Assembly (NCBI RefSeq): GCF_000340215.1
Contig: NW_006921532.1
Location: forward strand, 8,057,735-8,121,734
Origin: Pseudocercospora fijiensis CIRAD86
Taxonomy: Eukaryota; Ascomycota; Dothideomycetes; Mycosphaerellales; Mycosphaerellaceae
Direction of reading: 5' to 3'
Length of the DNA: 64,000 nt
The position numbers and the translations under genes are program-made. Positions 1-9,823 of the stretch are shown piece after piece. Under the pieces are notes generated by a model that was not told the DNA's origin, did not search any database, and saw only the letters and a list, made by a program, of their open reading frames with translations. Numbering within the stretch: position 1 is the stretch's first letter; every line of letters starts with the position of its first letter.

Positions 1-604
1 GCCCAGTCCCTGTTAGCCGGGTCACTTGAACATATCCTGCGTCAAGCCCAATGTATGGATCCAGCAATACGCACCTGGCCGTTGTGTTACCCGCAGTTCT
101 GTTCGTGAAGATATTGTTGAACTCGATTGGAAATCCAAAAGCACCAACTTCAATGGTGGAAGAGTCCTTTGCTTGTACCGTTGCCTTCAGAACAAGATCA
201 TCGTCCACGATGGACCAATCTCGGCTGAGGCTGAAGTGCTTCGCTGCATCTTGGAAGACATTGTCGAAAGTCGTGTGAAGTAGCCCATGTCCACCGGCAG
301 TCGAGTGTGGCTTGATATCCCTCTTCTTCGCGGTGTCAATTTCCCGCCATTCTGCCTCTCCTTTGACTCGCCAGCGTGCTGTCAGGTCACCAGTGTGGTA
401 ATTGCCAACGCCGTTGCGCAAGGCAAAATAATCGGAAGGCGAGAAGTCAAAGGAGTCGTCTGATGCTGGCTTGAGTGACTGAAGGACACCAGAGTCAGCA
501 TTGAGGATGCCGTGAAAGTTGCGTGAAGATACGATCGTTTCCGCAGCTGCGGTGGACAGAAGCATGAACAATACGTTCAAACAAGCGCGTCTAGAAGACC
601 ACAT
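1..604 (-). CDS. DUF5695-like secreted protein, N-terminal part only
   Basis: Reading back from an ATG at 604 there is an open frame of about 201 codons that runs off the window start, so only the N-terminus is present. It begins with a hydrophobic signal peptide (MWSSRRACLNVLFMLLSTAAA), then continues through a region resembling the start of fungal DUF5695 proteins: FDFSPSDYFALRNG near residue 52, YHTGDLTARWR near 68, and PYIGLDAGYVQVTRLTGTG at the cut end. These are large secreted proteins thought to be glycoside-hydrolase-like; their substrate is not established. No intron is needed in the visible part. The gene lies tail-to-head with the GH36 gene downstream on the same strand and fits the carbohydrate-active character of the first 10 kb. 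The family assignment rests on remembered motifs and is moderate; the secreted ORF itself is well supported. Confidence 0.62.
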   Translation of the reverse strand, partial: MWSSRRACLNVLFMLLSTAAAETIVSSRNFHGILNADSGVLQSLKPASDDSFDFSPSDYFALRNGVGNYHTGDLTARWRVKGEAEWREIDTAKKRDIKPHSTAGGHGLLHTTFDNVFQDAAKHFSLSRDWSIVDDDLVLKATVQAKDSSTIEVGAFGFPIEFNNIFTNRTAGNTTARCVLLDPYIGLDAGYVQVTRLTGTG

Positions 605-1020
605 CCTGACTGCCGCGTGGCCTTCGAGATTATTGAGTTGCATGAGCGACGACAGAGCCGCATGATTTTACTGTCTCCAATTCTGTGGACAGTCGAATGC
701 GTTCCAACTTCCATTCTGGCCCGTCCGATCGGCATTTCTGATGTTGCATGCGTGAAGACTGAAGTGGCATCGTTAGTTTAAAATTCTCCTCCAATCCAAT
801 CTCGCACCCCCAACCGCAATCCCGGTCACTTCTGATAGTTGCAGTATGGGGGCCGGGGCTACTTATTATGTGAACTTGTGATTATTGTGTCCCCTACTAC
901 TGGATGACTGCGTCCTTCTTCAACTCTTCTCCTGGTATGGCCCTTCAACGGCAGTTCTTCGTTTTTGAGCAACCGCTCTCAGAAGGATACGACTATGCAA
1001 CGTCATCATATCACCATTCC
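605..1020. other. intergenic region upstream of the DUF5695-like gene
   Basis: About 0.4 kb between the start of the minus-strand DUF5695-like gene and the stop of the minus-strand GH36 gene. It must contain the promoter of the former and the 3' end of the latter. I see no convincing ORF, repeat or RNA gene. Confidence 0.5.
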
Positions 1021-3723
1021 TCAATGCATAAACACCTCCAAAGTCACCTCATTGCTCCACCCAGCCTTCTCTCCACTCTCACGCCACGCCTTTTCGACAT
1101 CAATCTCCAGAAGTCTCGCATCCTTACCACTCTTCTTGACACAGTCCACCCCAATCGGCTTGCCAAAGATCAGAACAAGGAAGTCATTCTCGATACTCTT
1201 GCTCTCTAGCTCCGAGATCCAAATTCCCAACATCCCAAGCGCTTTCAGACTGACCCAAATCCTCAATCTCCCATTGTCCTCAACATAGATATCATAACCT
1301 GTGACGGCCGCCGAACCAGTCATCTTATCCACAAGACCGAGCACGGCGACTCCCACAGGCTTCTTCGGAGAAGATTTCAGCTCGAAGGTCTGTACATTGT
1401 ATGCAGTCAAAATGTCCCACCCTTGAGGCTCTACCTCAATACCAACAAGTGCGTGCTTTTGACCTCTTTTGGCAGCAGACATGGAAATCTGCCCACTTGT
1501 GAAAGATCCGATCACGTATATTCCCTCCTCGGTGCCAGGAAACTCGTCAAGAGCTGTGAATTCGGACAAGTGGTGCTTGCTGACATTGAAGATACCAAGA
1601 ATACCGGCGCCGGTACGCGACATACCCACGTAGGTTCCTATCTTCAGGAGAGTGGGGGCTGAATACTCGTTGTAAGGATTCATGGCTTTTCCAACGATAC
1701 TCGGCCTCAAGATGACCGTCTTGTCTCTGGCAGTCTGCGCTGTCATTTGTTTGATGAGCGAGATGTCGTGCTTTCCTGGAGTATCAGTGAAGTAGATCGG
1801 GCCTCCGCTGACAGCTCTGGCAGCTGCATGGAAGCCAGCCCATTCGTGACTCGTCTGGAACATATCCCAATCCGGAAGAACATTCAGATGCTGCGTGAGG
1901 AGCGAGTTGTGGGCATTGCAGAAGATGTGCCAAGGGTGACTCGCGGCGACCTCAGGGAAGAAGTCGTCAGAGTTGCGTACCAGTAATTTTGGCTTGTTTT
2001 GAGGCAGTTGCGAATGGAATAAGATTTGCGGTGCCTGGCTCATGCAAGAGATTGCTCTTGAGCTCAGGTGTCGTAGGTGAGCGATCGTCCATGCATCCTG
2101 GTATGTCGTGATCATTTCTCTACGATCCGGAGCATGTAATAGAAGGTCAAGAAAGAATTGTGCATCGGTCTTGACCGAATCAACACCAGAGTCCGAAAGG
2201 AAAGCATAGAAGTCGTTGTACATCCTGCTTGCGTCCTCGGGAGCGACGACGGTGAAGATACCACCTGCCACGCCTGGCTCCTTTTCCACTTGGATTGTCT
2301 TGTAGTTTTGGGCGATCCAGCCTCGAGGGTCAATTCCTCCCCAGTAGCCTAAAAGTGCGTGCCAGACCGCTATATGGTTGATATTAGGATGACGTTTGCG
2401 AATCTCGGTTGTGGTGTGTTTCATTCCCTTGGGGAATCCATCGGCGTTCGCCTCGAAATCAGACCAGCCACGGACAAATTGAGTCTCGCCTTTGGAAAGA
2501 CTTTGCCAATTGTCGTCGATGATGAGATTTGTGATGTTGATGTTCTCCTTTGCTAAGGCATCAAGGGCATCGTATATTTTCTGCTCCGTCAGGTTTTGTC
2601 CAAGGCCATTCCAAGTGCAATATGTGAGGCCATCATACCACTCCTCCAGCCAGTCGGGCTTCATGGGGTCCAGGAGAGTCTTCACTTCCGCATCGTTCTC
2701 GTTGTACCCGTTGGCAGCAACGACTTTGCGAGCATGGTAGAATACTGCTGCGTTTGCAACTTCGAAGCTGTTGGCCACTGCCACCAGAGTAGTGCTTGTT
2801 CCGGCTTCGGTCTTATCGTTGCGGCCTTTGATGATCACGTTTCCGCTCTTATCGTTGAAAAACGTTGTCACCACGTCCTGAACACCACTAATGCCCAGAA
2901 CAACCACATGCAGGCCATCGGAGCGCAGAAATGAGATCAGGACGGCATCTTTGTCGACTTCGAATTTACCCTTTCCTTGTCTTGGAGCCAGCCAAGGCGA
3001 CCACAATCGAACCAAGCTGAACCACCTCGTGACGTGAGATGGCGTTCCAAGCTGATGATGCTGCCAGCCTGAATCCGGACCTTTTGCGGGAATGACAGGT
3101 GCAGTCAATGAATAGAGATAGGTCTCGTCTGTATCCGGCTTCTCGCTTTGCCATTTGATGTCTTTGCTGATATCACTGAACCAGTGATTGAGATCGTAGG
3201 CGGAATGCTTTCCGTAGTCAGTGCTCTGATAAGTAAGTTCGCCGTCCTCAATGCCGGTGAGGTCTTTGACCCATCTCCAGTTCTGATCATTCTTCAGCAG
3301 GAACTTGAGCGTGAAAGATACTGCCTGTCCATGCTTGGGAGATCCAGACAGGTGAGCGGTGAACCACTCTCGTCTAACTCGGTGGGTGGAAGGTCGGTTT
3401 AGGAGCAGAACTTCCTCATACTCCGTCGAGGGCTTGAGATGGAGCTCTGCCCAATCGTGATGGCCTCCATGGTTGTGCCAGACGCAGACCTGGGCTTGGC
3501 TCAAGTCGACCGCTTCGGAGCCGGTCTCCAGCAAGACAACAAAGTCCAATGCACTCTGATGCCTGGAGATGGTGGTGGCTTGCCCAAGCGGTGGGTGGCA
3601 GGTCACTTTGCAGTACATATCGCCGAGATCGTTGGGACGTGAGCTGGCTTTAGCCTGGGTCTGTGGTGGCGGTGGCGGTGGCGGTGGCGGCAACTGCTCG
3701 GGGAGGAGATCACTCTCGCTCAT
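1021..3723 (-). CDS. Raffinose synthase / Sip1-type GH36 family protein
   Basis: An intronless gene coding for about 900 residues, related to plant raffinose synthase, alkaline alpha-galactosidase and seed-imbibition proteins (GH36). Numbering from the upstream ATG at 3768, the (beta/alpha)8 barrel core shows IIDDNWQ at 416-422, the nucleophile strand KTDAQ at 533-537 and the acid/base loop RNSDDFFP at 598-605, followed by a conserved PDWDMFQTSHEWAGFHA segment. These motifs suggest a working retaining hydrolase or transglycosylase acting on alpha-galactosides; the fungal substrate is unknown. No signal peptide is seen, so it is probably cytosolic. I start at the ATG at 3723 (MSESDLL) because the 15 codons before it are mostly a proline run; 3768 is possible, and a third Met at residue 51 begins the conserved part. 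The N-terminus carries a second poly-Pro tract from a CCACCG-type repeat. It is divergent from JIP5. Confidence 0.88.
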   Translation of the reverse strand: MSESDLLPEQLPPPPPPPPPQTQAKASSRPNDLGDMYCKVTCHPPLGQATTISRHQSALDFVVLLETGSEAVDLSQAQVCVWHNHGGHHDWAELHLKPSTEYEEVLLLNRPSTHRVRREWFTAHLSGSPKHGQAVSFTLKFLLKNDQNWRWVKDLTGIEDGELTYQSTDYGKHSAYDLNHWFSDISKDIKWQSEKPDTDETYLYSLTAPVIPAKGPDSGWQHHQLGTPSHVTRWFSLVRLWSPWLAPRQGKGKFEVDKDAVLISFLRSDGLHVVVLGISGVQDVVTTFFNDKSGNVIIKGRNDKTEAGTSTTLVAVANSFEVANAAVFYHARKVVAANGYNENDAEVKTLLDPMKPDWLEEWYDGLTYCTWNGLGQNLTEQKIYDALDALAKENINITNLIIDDNWQSLSKGETQFVRGWSDFEANADGFPKGMKHTTTEIRKRHPNINHIAVWHALLGYWGGIDPRGWIAQNYKTIQVEKEPGVAGGIFTVVAPEDASRMYNDFYAFLSDSGVDSVKTDAQFFLDLLLHAPDRREMITTYQDAWTIAHLRHLSSRAISCMSQAPQILFHSQLPQNKPKLLVRNSDDFFPEVAASHPWHIFCNAHNSLLTQHLNVLPDWDMFQTSHEWAGFHAAARAVSGGPIYFTDTPGKHDISLIKQMTAQTARDKTVILRPSIVGKAMNPYNEYSAPTLLKIGTYVGMSRTGAGILGIFNVSKHHLSEFTALDEFPGTEEGIYVIGSFTSGQISMSAAKRGQKHALVGIEVEPQGWDILTAYNVQTFELKSSPKKPVGVAVLGLVDKMTGSAAVTGYDIYVEDNGRLRIWVSLKALGMLGIWISELESKSIENDFLVLIFGKPIGVDCVKKSGKDARLLEIDVEKAWRESGEKAGWSNEVTLEVFMH

Positions 3724-3750
3724 GGTCGGAGGTGGAGGGGGAGGGGGATA
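3660..3750. repeat. GGTGGC / GGAGG purine-rich microsatellite in GH36 N-terminus
   Basis: Tandem GGTGGC units around 3663-3690 and a GGAGGTGGAGGGGG block around 3727-3748 encode two poly-proline runs on the minus strand. Such tracts are prone to length change, and the second lies at or before the likely start codon. Confidence 0.7.
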
Positions 3751-4293
3751 GACACGTTCGCCTTTCACAGTATCACAGTCTGGACGCGGTGAGCCACGTG
3801 CATTGCCAATGCTTGCACGAATGTCGCCGATGCTTACATCCGAAGGATATCTGCTTCTGCTTTGGAGGAGGAGGTGCTACTCGCCGGACAACCATCGTCA
3901 CTTCGCCGGCGGCTTCAGGGGAAGGGAAGGAAGAACACAGACCTGCAGCATCAGTGCAGTGCATCTACGCGAAATGTGGCGATGTGCATGCTCCAGTATT
4001 CAGAGCTGCAGCACGTCATGGGCCTGCGCCTGCAGGTACAGGAACGCAGCGGGGCGGGGCGGGGCGGGGCGGGGCGGGGCGGGGCGGACGGTGAGCTCCC
4101 ATGTAAAACCCATGTTGCTCGCTGGAAGTCAGTGGAAGACTGTCCCTGGCCAAATTCAATCAAAGCTGCAGGCTGCAGCAGACCCTTTCCGCCGGCCGAT
4201 CCCGTCGCCTGGAGATGCACTGGCCGCGAAATTTACCTGCCTCAATCCCTCTGGCGCCGGAATGCATTGACGTTGACGACGCATGGCTTCATG
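3724..4293. promoter_or_regulatory. shared promoter of the GH36 gene and JIP5
   Basis: About 570 bases separate the two divergent start codons. The interval carries the seven-copy GGGGC array described separately. Frames are open through much of it on both strands, because of high GC, but nothing resembles a known protein. Confidence 0.55.
4051..4085. repeat. seven tandem GGGGC units
   Basis: Seven perfect copies of the pentamer GGGGC in a row, about 210 bases before the JIP5 start codon. Every unit has a run of four guanines, so the plus strand could fold as a G-quadruplex. Confidence 0.95.
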
Positions 4294-5604
4294 ATGTTCG
4301 AGAACCTGTGCTCGCTGCCGTTGCAGGCGGAGCTGTTCGCCCAGGCCGTCCACCCAAGCGAGCCATTGCTGTCGGTCGGCCTGACCAGCGGCCATGTCGC
4401 GACGCTTCGCATTCCTGGCGAGCACGACGACATCCCAATCGAGCCGACACCCACCGGCCTACTGAGAAGAGGGAGCAATGGAGGCAATGTCATTGGTACC
4501 ATGTGGACTACCAGGAGACACAAGGGGAGCTGCCGCTGCTTGGCATACAGCATCGACGGCACGCAGCTCTACTCTGCGGGCACCGATGGAATCGTCAAGG
4601 CGGCCGACAGCGAGACAGGCAAAGTCACTGGCAAGCTCTCCATACCGGTTGCCAATGCCAATGCATCCTCCTCGCGCGCAGAAGTCGACGCTCCCACAGT
4701 CGTACACGCACTGAGTCCGCAGACCCTCCTACTCTCCACCGATTCAGGCGCCCTGCATCTCTACGACTTGCGCAATCCAGCACCAAGCCTTCCCGTACAG
4801 CACCCCAAGACTGCTTTCCTCTCCACCAAGCCTTCCCAGACCTACCATCCCCATACGGACTACATCTCCTCTCTGGCTCCCATTCCGCCATCCACTTCCT
4901 CGACTTCAGGATTCTCTAAGCAGTGCATTACCACCGGATCTACCACTCTTGCTCTCACAGACCTTCGCCGCGGTGTCCTCGCCAAGTCTGAAGATCAAGA
5001 AGAACTACTTCTGTCATGTCTCTACGTCACTGGTCTCCCGTTCAAGAAGTCCTCAGGCTCCACGGGTGAAAAAGCTGTTACAGGACAGGGCGATGGAGTA
5101 ATCAGCTTATGGGAGAAGGGACAATGGGATGATCAGGACGAGAGAATCATCGTGAGTCGCGAGAAAGAGACACTGGATTGTATGACACACGTTCCTGATG
5201 GTATTGGCGGTATTGGCAAGAAAATAGCGGTCGGACTAGGCGATGGAAAAGTGAGATTCGTCAGGTTGGGCATGAACAAAGTGGTCGGCGAGGTGCAGCA
5301 CGATGAAATGGAGGGAGTTGTCGCTCTAAGCTTTGATGTGCAGGGTCGCATGATCAGCGGTGGCGGGCAGAGCTTGAAGGTTTGGAGAGAAGCTGTTGCT
5401 GGCGAGCAGGATGAGGACGAGGAAGCAGAAGGTGTGACAATCAAGAGACCTGCTGGTGATAGCGATGCGGATAGTGACGAGGATGAAGACGTTGAGGATA
5501 GCAGTGACGACGAGGGAAAGAATCGCAAAAGGCGCAAGAAGAGGAAGAGAGGAAAAGGCCCTTCAAGTAGCGCACCTGCTTTCAACTTTTCCGGCTTGGA
5601 TTGA
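4294..5604 (+). CDS. JIP5: WD repeat protein Jip5, 60S ribosome biogenesis
   Basis: Codes for 436 residues without introns. The family opening is clear: [20 protein letters not shown] followed by [20 protein letters not shown], so I place the start at 4294 even though the frame stays open 144 codons further upstream. WD40 units can be read through the body ([61 protein letters not shown]). The C-terminus is an acidic stretch followed by a Lys/Arg-rich tail, a nuclear/nucleolar signature. In yeast Jip5 (WDR55 in animals) is a nucleolar factor needed for large-subunit pre-rRNA processing. It sits head-to-head with the GH36 gene; no functional link is implied. Confidence 0.93.
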   Translation: MFENLCSLPLQAELFAQAVHPSEPLLSVGLTSGHVATLRIPGEHDDIPIEPTPTGLLRRGSNGGNVIGTMWTTRRHKGSCRCLAYSIDGTQLYSAGTDGIVKAADSETGKVTGKLSIPVANANASSSRAEVDAPTVVHALSPQTLLLSTDSGALHLYDLRNPAPSLPVQHPKTAFLSTKPSQTYHPHTDYISSLAPIPPSTSSTSGFSKQCITTGSTTLALTDLRRGVLAKSEDQEELLLSCLYVTGLPFKKSSGSTGEKAVTGQGDGVISLWEKGQWDDQDERIIVSREKETLDCMTHVPDGIGGIGKKIAVGLGDGKVRFVRLGMNKVVGEVQHDEMEGVVALSFDVQGRMISGGGQSLKVWREAVAGEQDEDEEAEGVTIKRPAGDSDADSDEDEDVEDSSDDEGKNRKRRKKRKRGKGPSSSAPAFNFSGLD

Positions 5605-5995
5605 TTGGTGTTATTTTCGGGTTGGCTTAGTGATTTGATGCGAAGATACCCTGCTCCGGTCCAAAATTTGGCGTTGATGCAAGTGTTGCAGCAGAACCTG
5701 AATTCGCCATCCAGCATCGGAAGTCCCACATAGCCTTGCTTTCATACGAGGAAGCCGGTCAGCGGATTACAGGCAGTCGTCCTCTCGTGTCTGATGTTAG
5801 GCACGAAATTGACAAGGTTGTTCAAGTCACCCAGCTCGGCGGGATCCCTCTGTGGAATTGTTCTACAGGAATCAAGAAATATCTAGCCATGCTGAATAGC
5901 GAGACCGAGTCACATCAGCGGAGGATAATCCGAATAGCAGTCAGGCGGTGCTACGCACAGCCGAACCATCATATGCACGAACAAGAACCAGATTT
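5605..5995. other. convergent intergenic region JIP5 / cutinase
   Basis: Both flanking genes end here, so it should hold only 3' untranslated sequence and terminators. Small ORFs are present on both strands but none has recognisable character. Confidence 0.5.
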
Positions 5996-7562
5996 CTAGG
6001 CGCCCACAGCCTGGACAATGAAGCTCGCAGCAGCTTCAGCATCCCCGCCGTAGCTGACATGGCCGCCGGAACCTGTCGTACCGCCTGCACAGTCGTCAGC
6101 TTAACCTTCTCCCTCGAAGACGATGAATATCAACACTTACCGCTAGAGCATAAGAAGTCACTGCTTCCACAAAACTCCTTACACTTGCTCGCATCCACAC
6201 CTTCGAAGTCCTGGCCATTGAATGGATCGCCGAAAGCAACAACTGCGGCAACTTTGCTTCCGTCCAGACCCTGCGAGGAGAGCGCGTTGTGGACGACCTA
6301 AATCTCTACCTTAGCTTATTATTACCATGCCAGATAGGTAGGTTATTTTACCATAGCGCCTTGTGAGTAGCCTGATAGCACGAGCTTGGTGTCTGGGCAT
6401 GATGAAAGAATTGCTTGGGCGTGTTTGGCCATTGCTGCTCCACCGTCGGCGCCCATGTTGGTGTTTCCAGAAGAGCTGGCAGCGTATTCGACGCCCTCAG
6501 AGTAAACCTTGTCGGCGCCAGCAGCGTTGGCGAGGGCAGTTGCGAGAGGAGGACCAATGACCGTGCCCATCGTGCCTGATTCTTGAGTTCAGCAAAGATC
6601 TCAGACATCGCGGTGCACTCAAATTATTGATTGCTAACTTACCTGATTCACCAGTGCCTCGAGCGAAGAGCAGGGAGATGGCTATCAATATGAGTTAGCC
6701 CAACTTCATGCGAAGATCTTGGCTCTATACCTTTGCAGCTCCCGTCTGCCGCTGGGGACGGTTTTGCTGCTGTTCTCAATTAGCCTCAATTGTACTTGTC
6801 AGTCTCAACGACGACCGACTGACTGGATGTACTGCTGGAGCCAGACGTCGATCCAGAAGAGGTCCCTGATGTGAGACCGCCAAGATCGCCAGTAGATGTC
6901 CCCGTGGACCCTCCCCAACTAGAGAGATCACCAAAGCTTCCAGACGAGCCAGAAAAGCCGGAAGTCAGGCCACTAAGGTCAGATGTGCCAGAGCCGAATT
7001 GACGCTTGCCAAAAGTTGTCGTTGGCGTAAGACTGCTGGACGAACCACTTAGGCCGGTCAGGCCACTTCCAGAAGAGCCAGCAAGTCCTGTAAGTCCACT
7101 TGAGGCGCCTGTCCAGCCGCTTGAACCAGTCGATCCGGCGAGTCCAGAGGTTGAGCCAGAGTCAAGTCCTCCGAACGAGCCCGAGGAGCCAGAGGAAGCC
7201 GAGGTCAAGGATCCAACACCGCCCGTTGTGCCAGAGCCAAGACCGCTGAGATGTTGACGCTTCTTGAACGGTGTTGTGGTAGGCGTAAGGCTGTTCGATG
7301 AGCCGCCTACGCCCGTGAGACCGCTGCTACCAAGATCAGTGCCAGAGGAGGGCCCTGTGAGTCCCGTAAGTCCGCTGGAGCCATTCAAGGCATTGGAGCC
7401 TGATGTGCCGCCAGAGTCGAGGCCACCGAGAGCGGTTGGAAGGGCAGAGCCGCCACCAGCAGGCAGGCTCAGAGAGGGAATGGAGTCAGACTGTCGCTTG
7501 TCATTGTCGACAGGTGCTGCTGCTACGCACAGCACGAATGCCAGTGCTGCTCCCTTCATCAT
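5996..7562 (-). CDS. cutinase (CE5) with a Gly/Ser/Thr-rich, dibasic-site leader
   Basis: Proposed CDS (minus strand): exons 7562-6833, 6769-6731, 6681-6643, 6575-6352, 6297-6141 and 6084-5996, totalling 1278 bases or 425 residues. All five introns (49-67 bases) are GT-AG and keep frame. The C-terminal ~180 residues are a cutinase: CKAISLLFARGTGESGTMG, the nucleophile elbow GYSQGA, the acid GDPFNGQD with following cysteines, and the histidine in GGHVSYGG. Cutinases hydrolyse cutin or other polyesters outside the cell. The first exon codes a signal peptide (MMKGAALAFVLCVAAAP) and about 225 residues of low-complexity Gly/Ser/Thr sequence with KRQ at residues 22-24, 101-103 and 186-188, possible Kex2 cuts. 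The join is inferred: the DGSCK exon has no in-frame ATG before an upstream stop, and the 63-base intron carries a GCTAAT branch site. An alternative is two genes, with the leader ending at 6786. The cutinase domain itself is certain. Confidence 0.7.
6833..7562 (-). repeat. Gly/Ser/Thr-rich leader with three KR-Q units
   Basis: Within the first exon of the cutinase model the protein is built of loose SGLTG/SGSFG units. A longer motif, LTPTTT followed by two or three residues and KRQ, occurs twice (residues 92-103 and 178-188); a first KRQ lies just after the signal peptide. The spacing between dibasic sites is about 80 residues. This resembles pro-regions or Kex2-processed repeat proteins; cleavage is inference. 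Confidence 0.75.
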
Positions 7563-8579
7563 AGTGATGTTGTTGCAGACTTCCAGAGTGTTGTGCCGGG
7601 CGTGGCGTGAATGAGCGAGAGTGTATCCGATCAACGGATGTAGAGAACGACGAAAGCCAGGAAAAGAAAGACAGTCCTATCGAGGGTGATGACACGAATC
7701 AGAAGGTCGGCGGCGATTGATCTTTGTAGGCCTCGCGCTGCCAAGGCACGTGCGAGGACATTTCGGTATGCTGGTCTTGTCAAGATCCAGGATATGCGTC
7801 TTCCCGGTTTCAGCGCACCGTGTGAGCTCGTGGCGTAGGCTAGGATATTACGGCAGCGTGCGCGAGAAATGTTCACGGGTAGTTGTCATATGCAAGTGCC
7901 ACGTTAGTGATAGTAGTCGTTTCGAAATGACCTTTGGCTGGTGGAATTCTTCTTCCATAGACATTCCCCAAGCCACTTACAAGTCAACCTTGAATGCAAG
8001 AGCGGCCATGGGAGGAGACTCTGGCGCGTCGACCGTCTACTGTAGAGGATGGGCACTGGCATTGCGGTGGTGGAGCATCAGGTCTTCTCCAGCGCACACG
8101 CACGGACTGTTGCGAGCTGTCAATTTCAAACCGGACGTCGCACAAAATTTCTTCAGCGGACGTCGCACAAAATGTCTTCAGCCCCGGGATGAGTTTCTGG
8201 ACATTGACGACGATAAGATGCAGCACCATTGTTCGAGTGTGTAGCACCGCCGACCGGAAACAGTACCATCGCCCTCGCTCCGGACCATCGACCTGATCGC
8301 AACAGCCTCCTGAAACGCCTCTTCGCTATCGTTCGCATAATGGCTGTTGAAGCCTAGGCGTGAGTCGCTGTGGAAAGAGCTTGACACGTTGCGGTTACGA
8401 AGGGTGATTCTGGCGTATGCTCGGGGCTATGGATGCGCGTGCAGTCCACGAGATATGCATTGCTGCTTAAAGCAGCACATTAGGCTAATACCAACCTCGA
8501 TTGAACATATACATAATGCCTGTTGCTGGCTCTTTCGATTGCAAAGCCGCACCATATTCCTGACCCTGATCTGTTGACC
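7563..8579. promoter_or_regulatory. divergent upstream region of the cutinase and GH43 genes
   Basis: About 1 kb between two divergent genes, so it should hold both promoters. It contains a 25-base tandem duplication (listed separately). A 175-codon plus-strand ORF at 7717-8244 has no family resemblance and no coding-like composition. Confidence 0.5.
8132..8181. repeat. 25-base tandem duplication
   Basis: CGGACGTCGCACAAAAT followed by a T or G and TCTTCAG occurs twice back to back (8132-8156 and 8157-8181), with a single mismatch. Each unit contains ACGTC, half of a bZIP-type site. It lies in the divergent cutinase/GH43 promoter. Confidence 0.93.
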
Positions 8580-9714
8580 ATGGCACATGTGAACGCTTTG
8601 GTTCAAGACGACTTCTTCGCTGGTAAGCTTCGAACCATGATATCGGTTGGGATAACATGGCTGAAATCGCTCAGATCCCAGTGGACGAGTCTTCAATGAC
8701 CGCCTGTACATCTATGCTTCGCACGATAGACGCACGAGTATTCCCGACGACGACAACGGCAGCCAGTATGACATGGTCGACTACCATGTATTGTCAATGG
8801 ATGGGATAGGAGAGAAGGTCACAGTGCATGGCAAAGCTTTTGGCCTCGACGATGTACCCTGGGCAGAGAAGCAGCTGTGGGCTCCGGATTGCGCATTCAA
8901 AAATGGCAAATACTACTTTTACTGTGAGGTCCAATGCTGTTTCCTCTTTACAGTGGCACTGACTGCTTCGACTAGTTCCTGCTCGAGACTATGATGGTGT
9001 ATTCCGAATTGGCGTTGCTATCAGCGACAAGCCTGAAGGTCCATTCAAGCCGGAGCCCAAGCCAATTGAAGGAAGTTACAGCATTGATCCTGCTGTGCTT
9101 GTTGATGACGACAATCAAGCCTACCTCTATTTTGGTGGAATATGGGGAGGTCAATTGCAATGCTGGAAATCCGGGCATTTCGATGCAAAAGCATACGAAA
9201 CAATGGAAGCCTCCGGTAATGGGCCTGCATTGATGCCACGAGTTGCGAAGTTGACCGAAGACATGAAGGGTTTCGTAGATGGTGTTCATGATCTGGTTAT
9301 CAATGACCCTGATGGGAAGCCAATCCACGCATCGAAACACGACAGAAGATTTTTCGAGGCAGCCTGGGTTCACAAGCGCGGCTCGAAATATTATTTCAGC
9401 TACAGCACAGGTAAGATCAATCGTCCAAGACTCGCAACAGGAACAAATTGACTGATGAAGAAAAAGGCGACACTCACTACATTGCGTACGCAATCGGAAA
9501 TTCTCCGATGGGTCCATTTAGCTACGCGGGGAGAATCCTTGAGCCCGTGGAAGGATGGACGACTCATCATTCGATAGTAGAGTTCAGAGACAAGCTCTAT
9601 CTATGCTATCACGACTCGTCGATATCTGGCAAGAATCACTTGCGCTCTGCCAAGATACGGGAACTGGTGTACGACGATGAGGGATATATCAAGCTAGCTC
9701 AACCACAGTCTTGA
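8580..9714 (+). CDS. GH43 family glycosidase, probably intracellular
   Basis: Exons 8580-8622, 8675-8923, 8976-9410 and 9467-9714 give 324 residues; introns are 52, 52 and 56 bases. The start ACCATGG has a strong context and gives the family opening, joined as LVQDDFFADPSGRVFNDRLY. The GH43 five-bladed beta-propeller triad is visible: base Asp in ADPSG, the modulating Asp in SIDPAVLVDDD and the acid Glu in FFEAAWVHKRG. YYFSYSTGDTHYIAYA and GWTTHHSIVEFRDKLYLCYH are also typical. GH43 enzymes are beta-xylosidases, alpha-L-arabinofuranosidases or related; the sequence does not decide which. With no signal peptide it would trim imported oligosaccharides. The last acceptor could be six bases earlier, adding EK. 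It lies tail-to-tail with the SDR gene. Confidence 0.9.
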
Positions 9715-9823
9715 GCAAATGCATTGAATCTTGGTAAACGTTTACAAGCTCATTTGACCGAGAAGTGCTTCAAATGATTCACTATGCGCATATGCCAACA
9801 CTACCAAGACTGCTATATCAACG

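Noticed and set aside
3862..4293. In-frame 144-codon N-terminal extension of JIP5
   Set aside because: It is translated from the GGGGC array and GC-rich promoter DNA, has no family resemblance, and the conserved family start MFENLC is at 4294.
6770..6807. Splicing of the cutinase leader through the donor GTACAA at about 6795
   Set aside because: The resulting intron is only 26 bases and gives the wrong reading frame for the cutinase exon.
7717..8244. 175-codon plus-strand ORF
   Set aside because: Runs through the recent 25-base duplication in the cutinase/GH43 promoter and has no family character.
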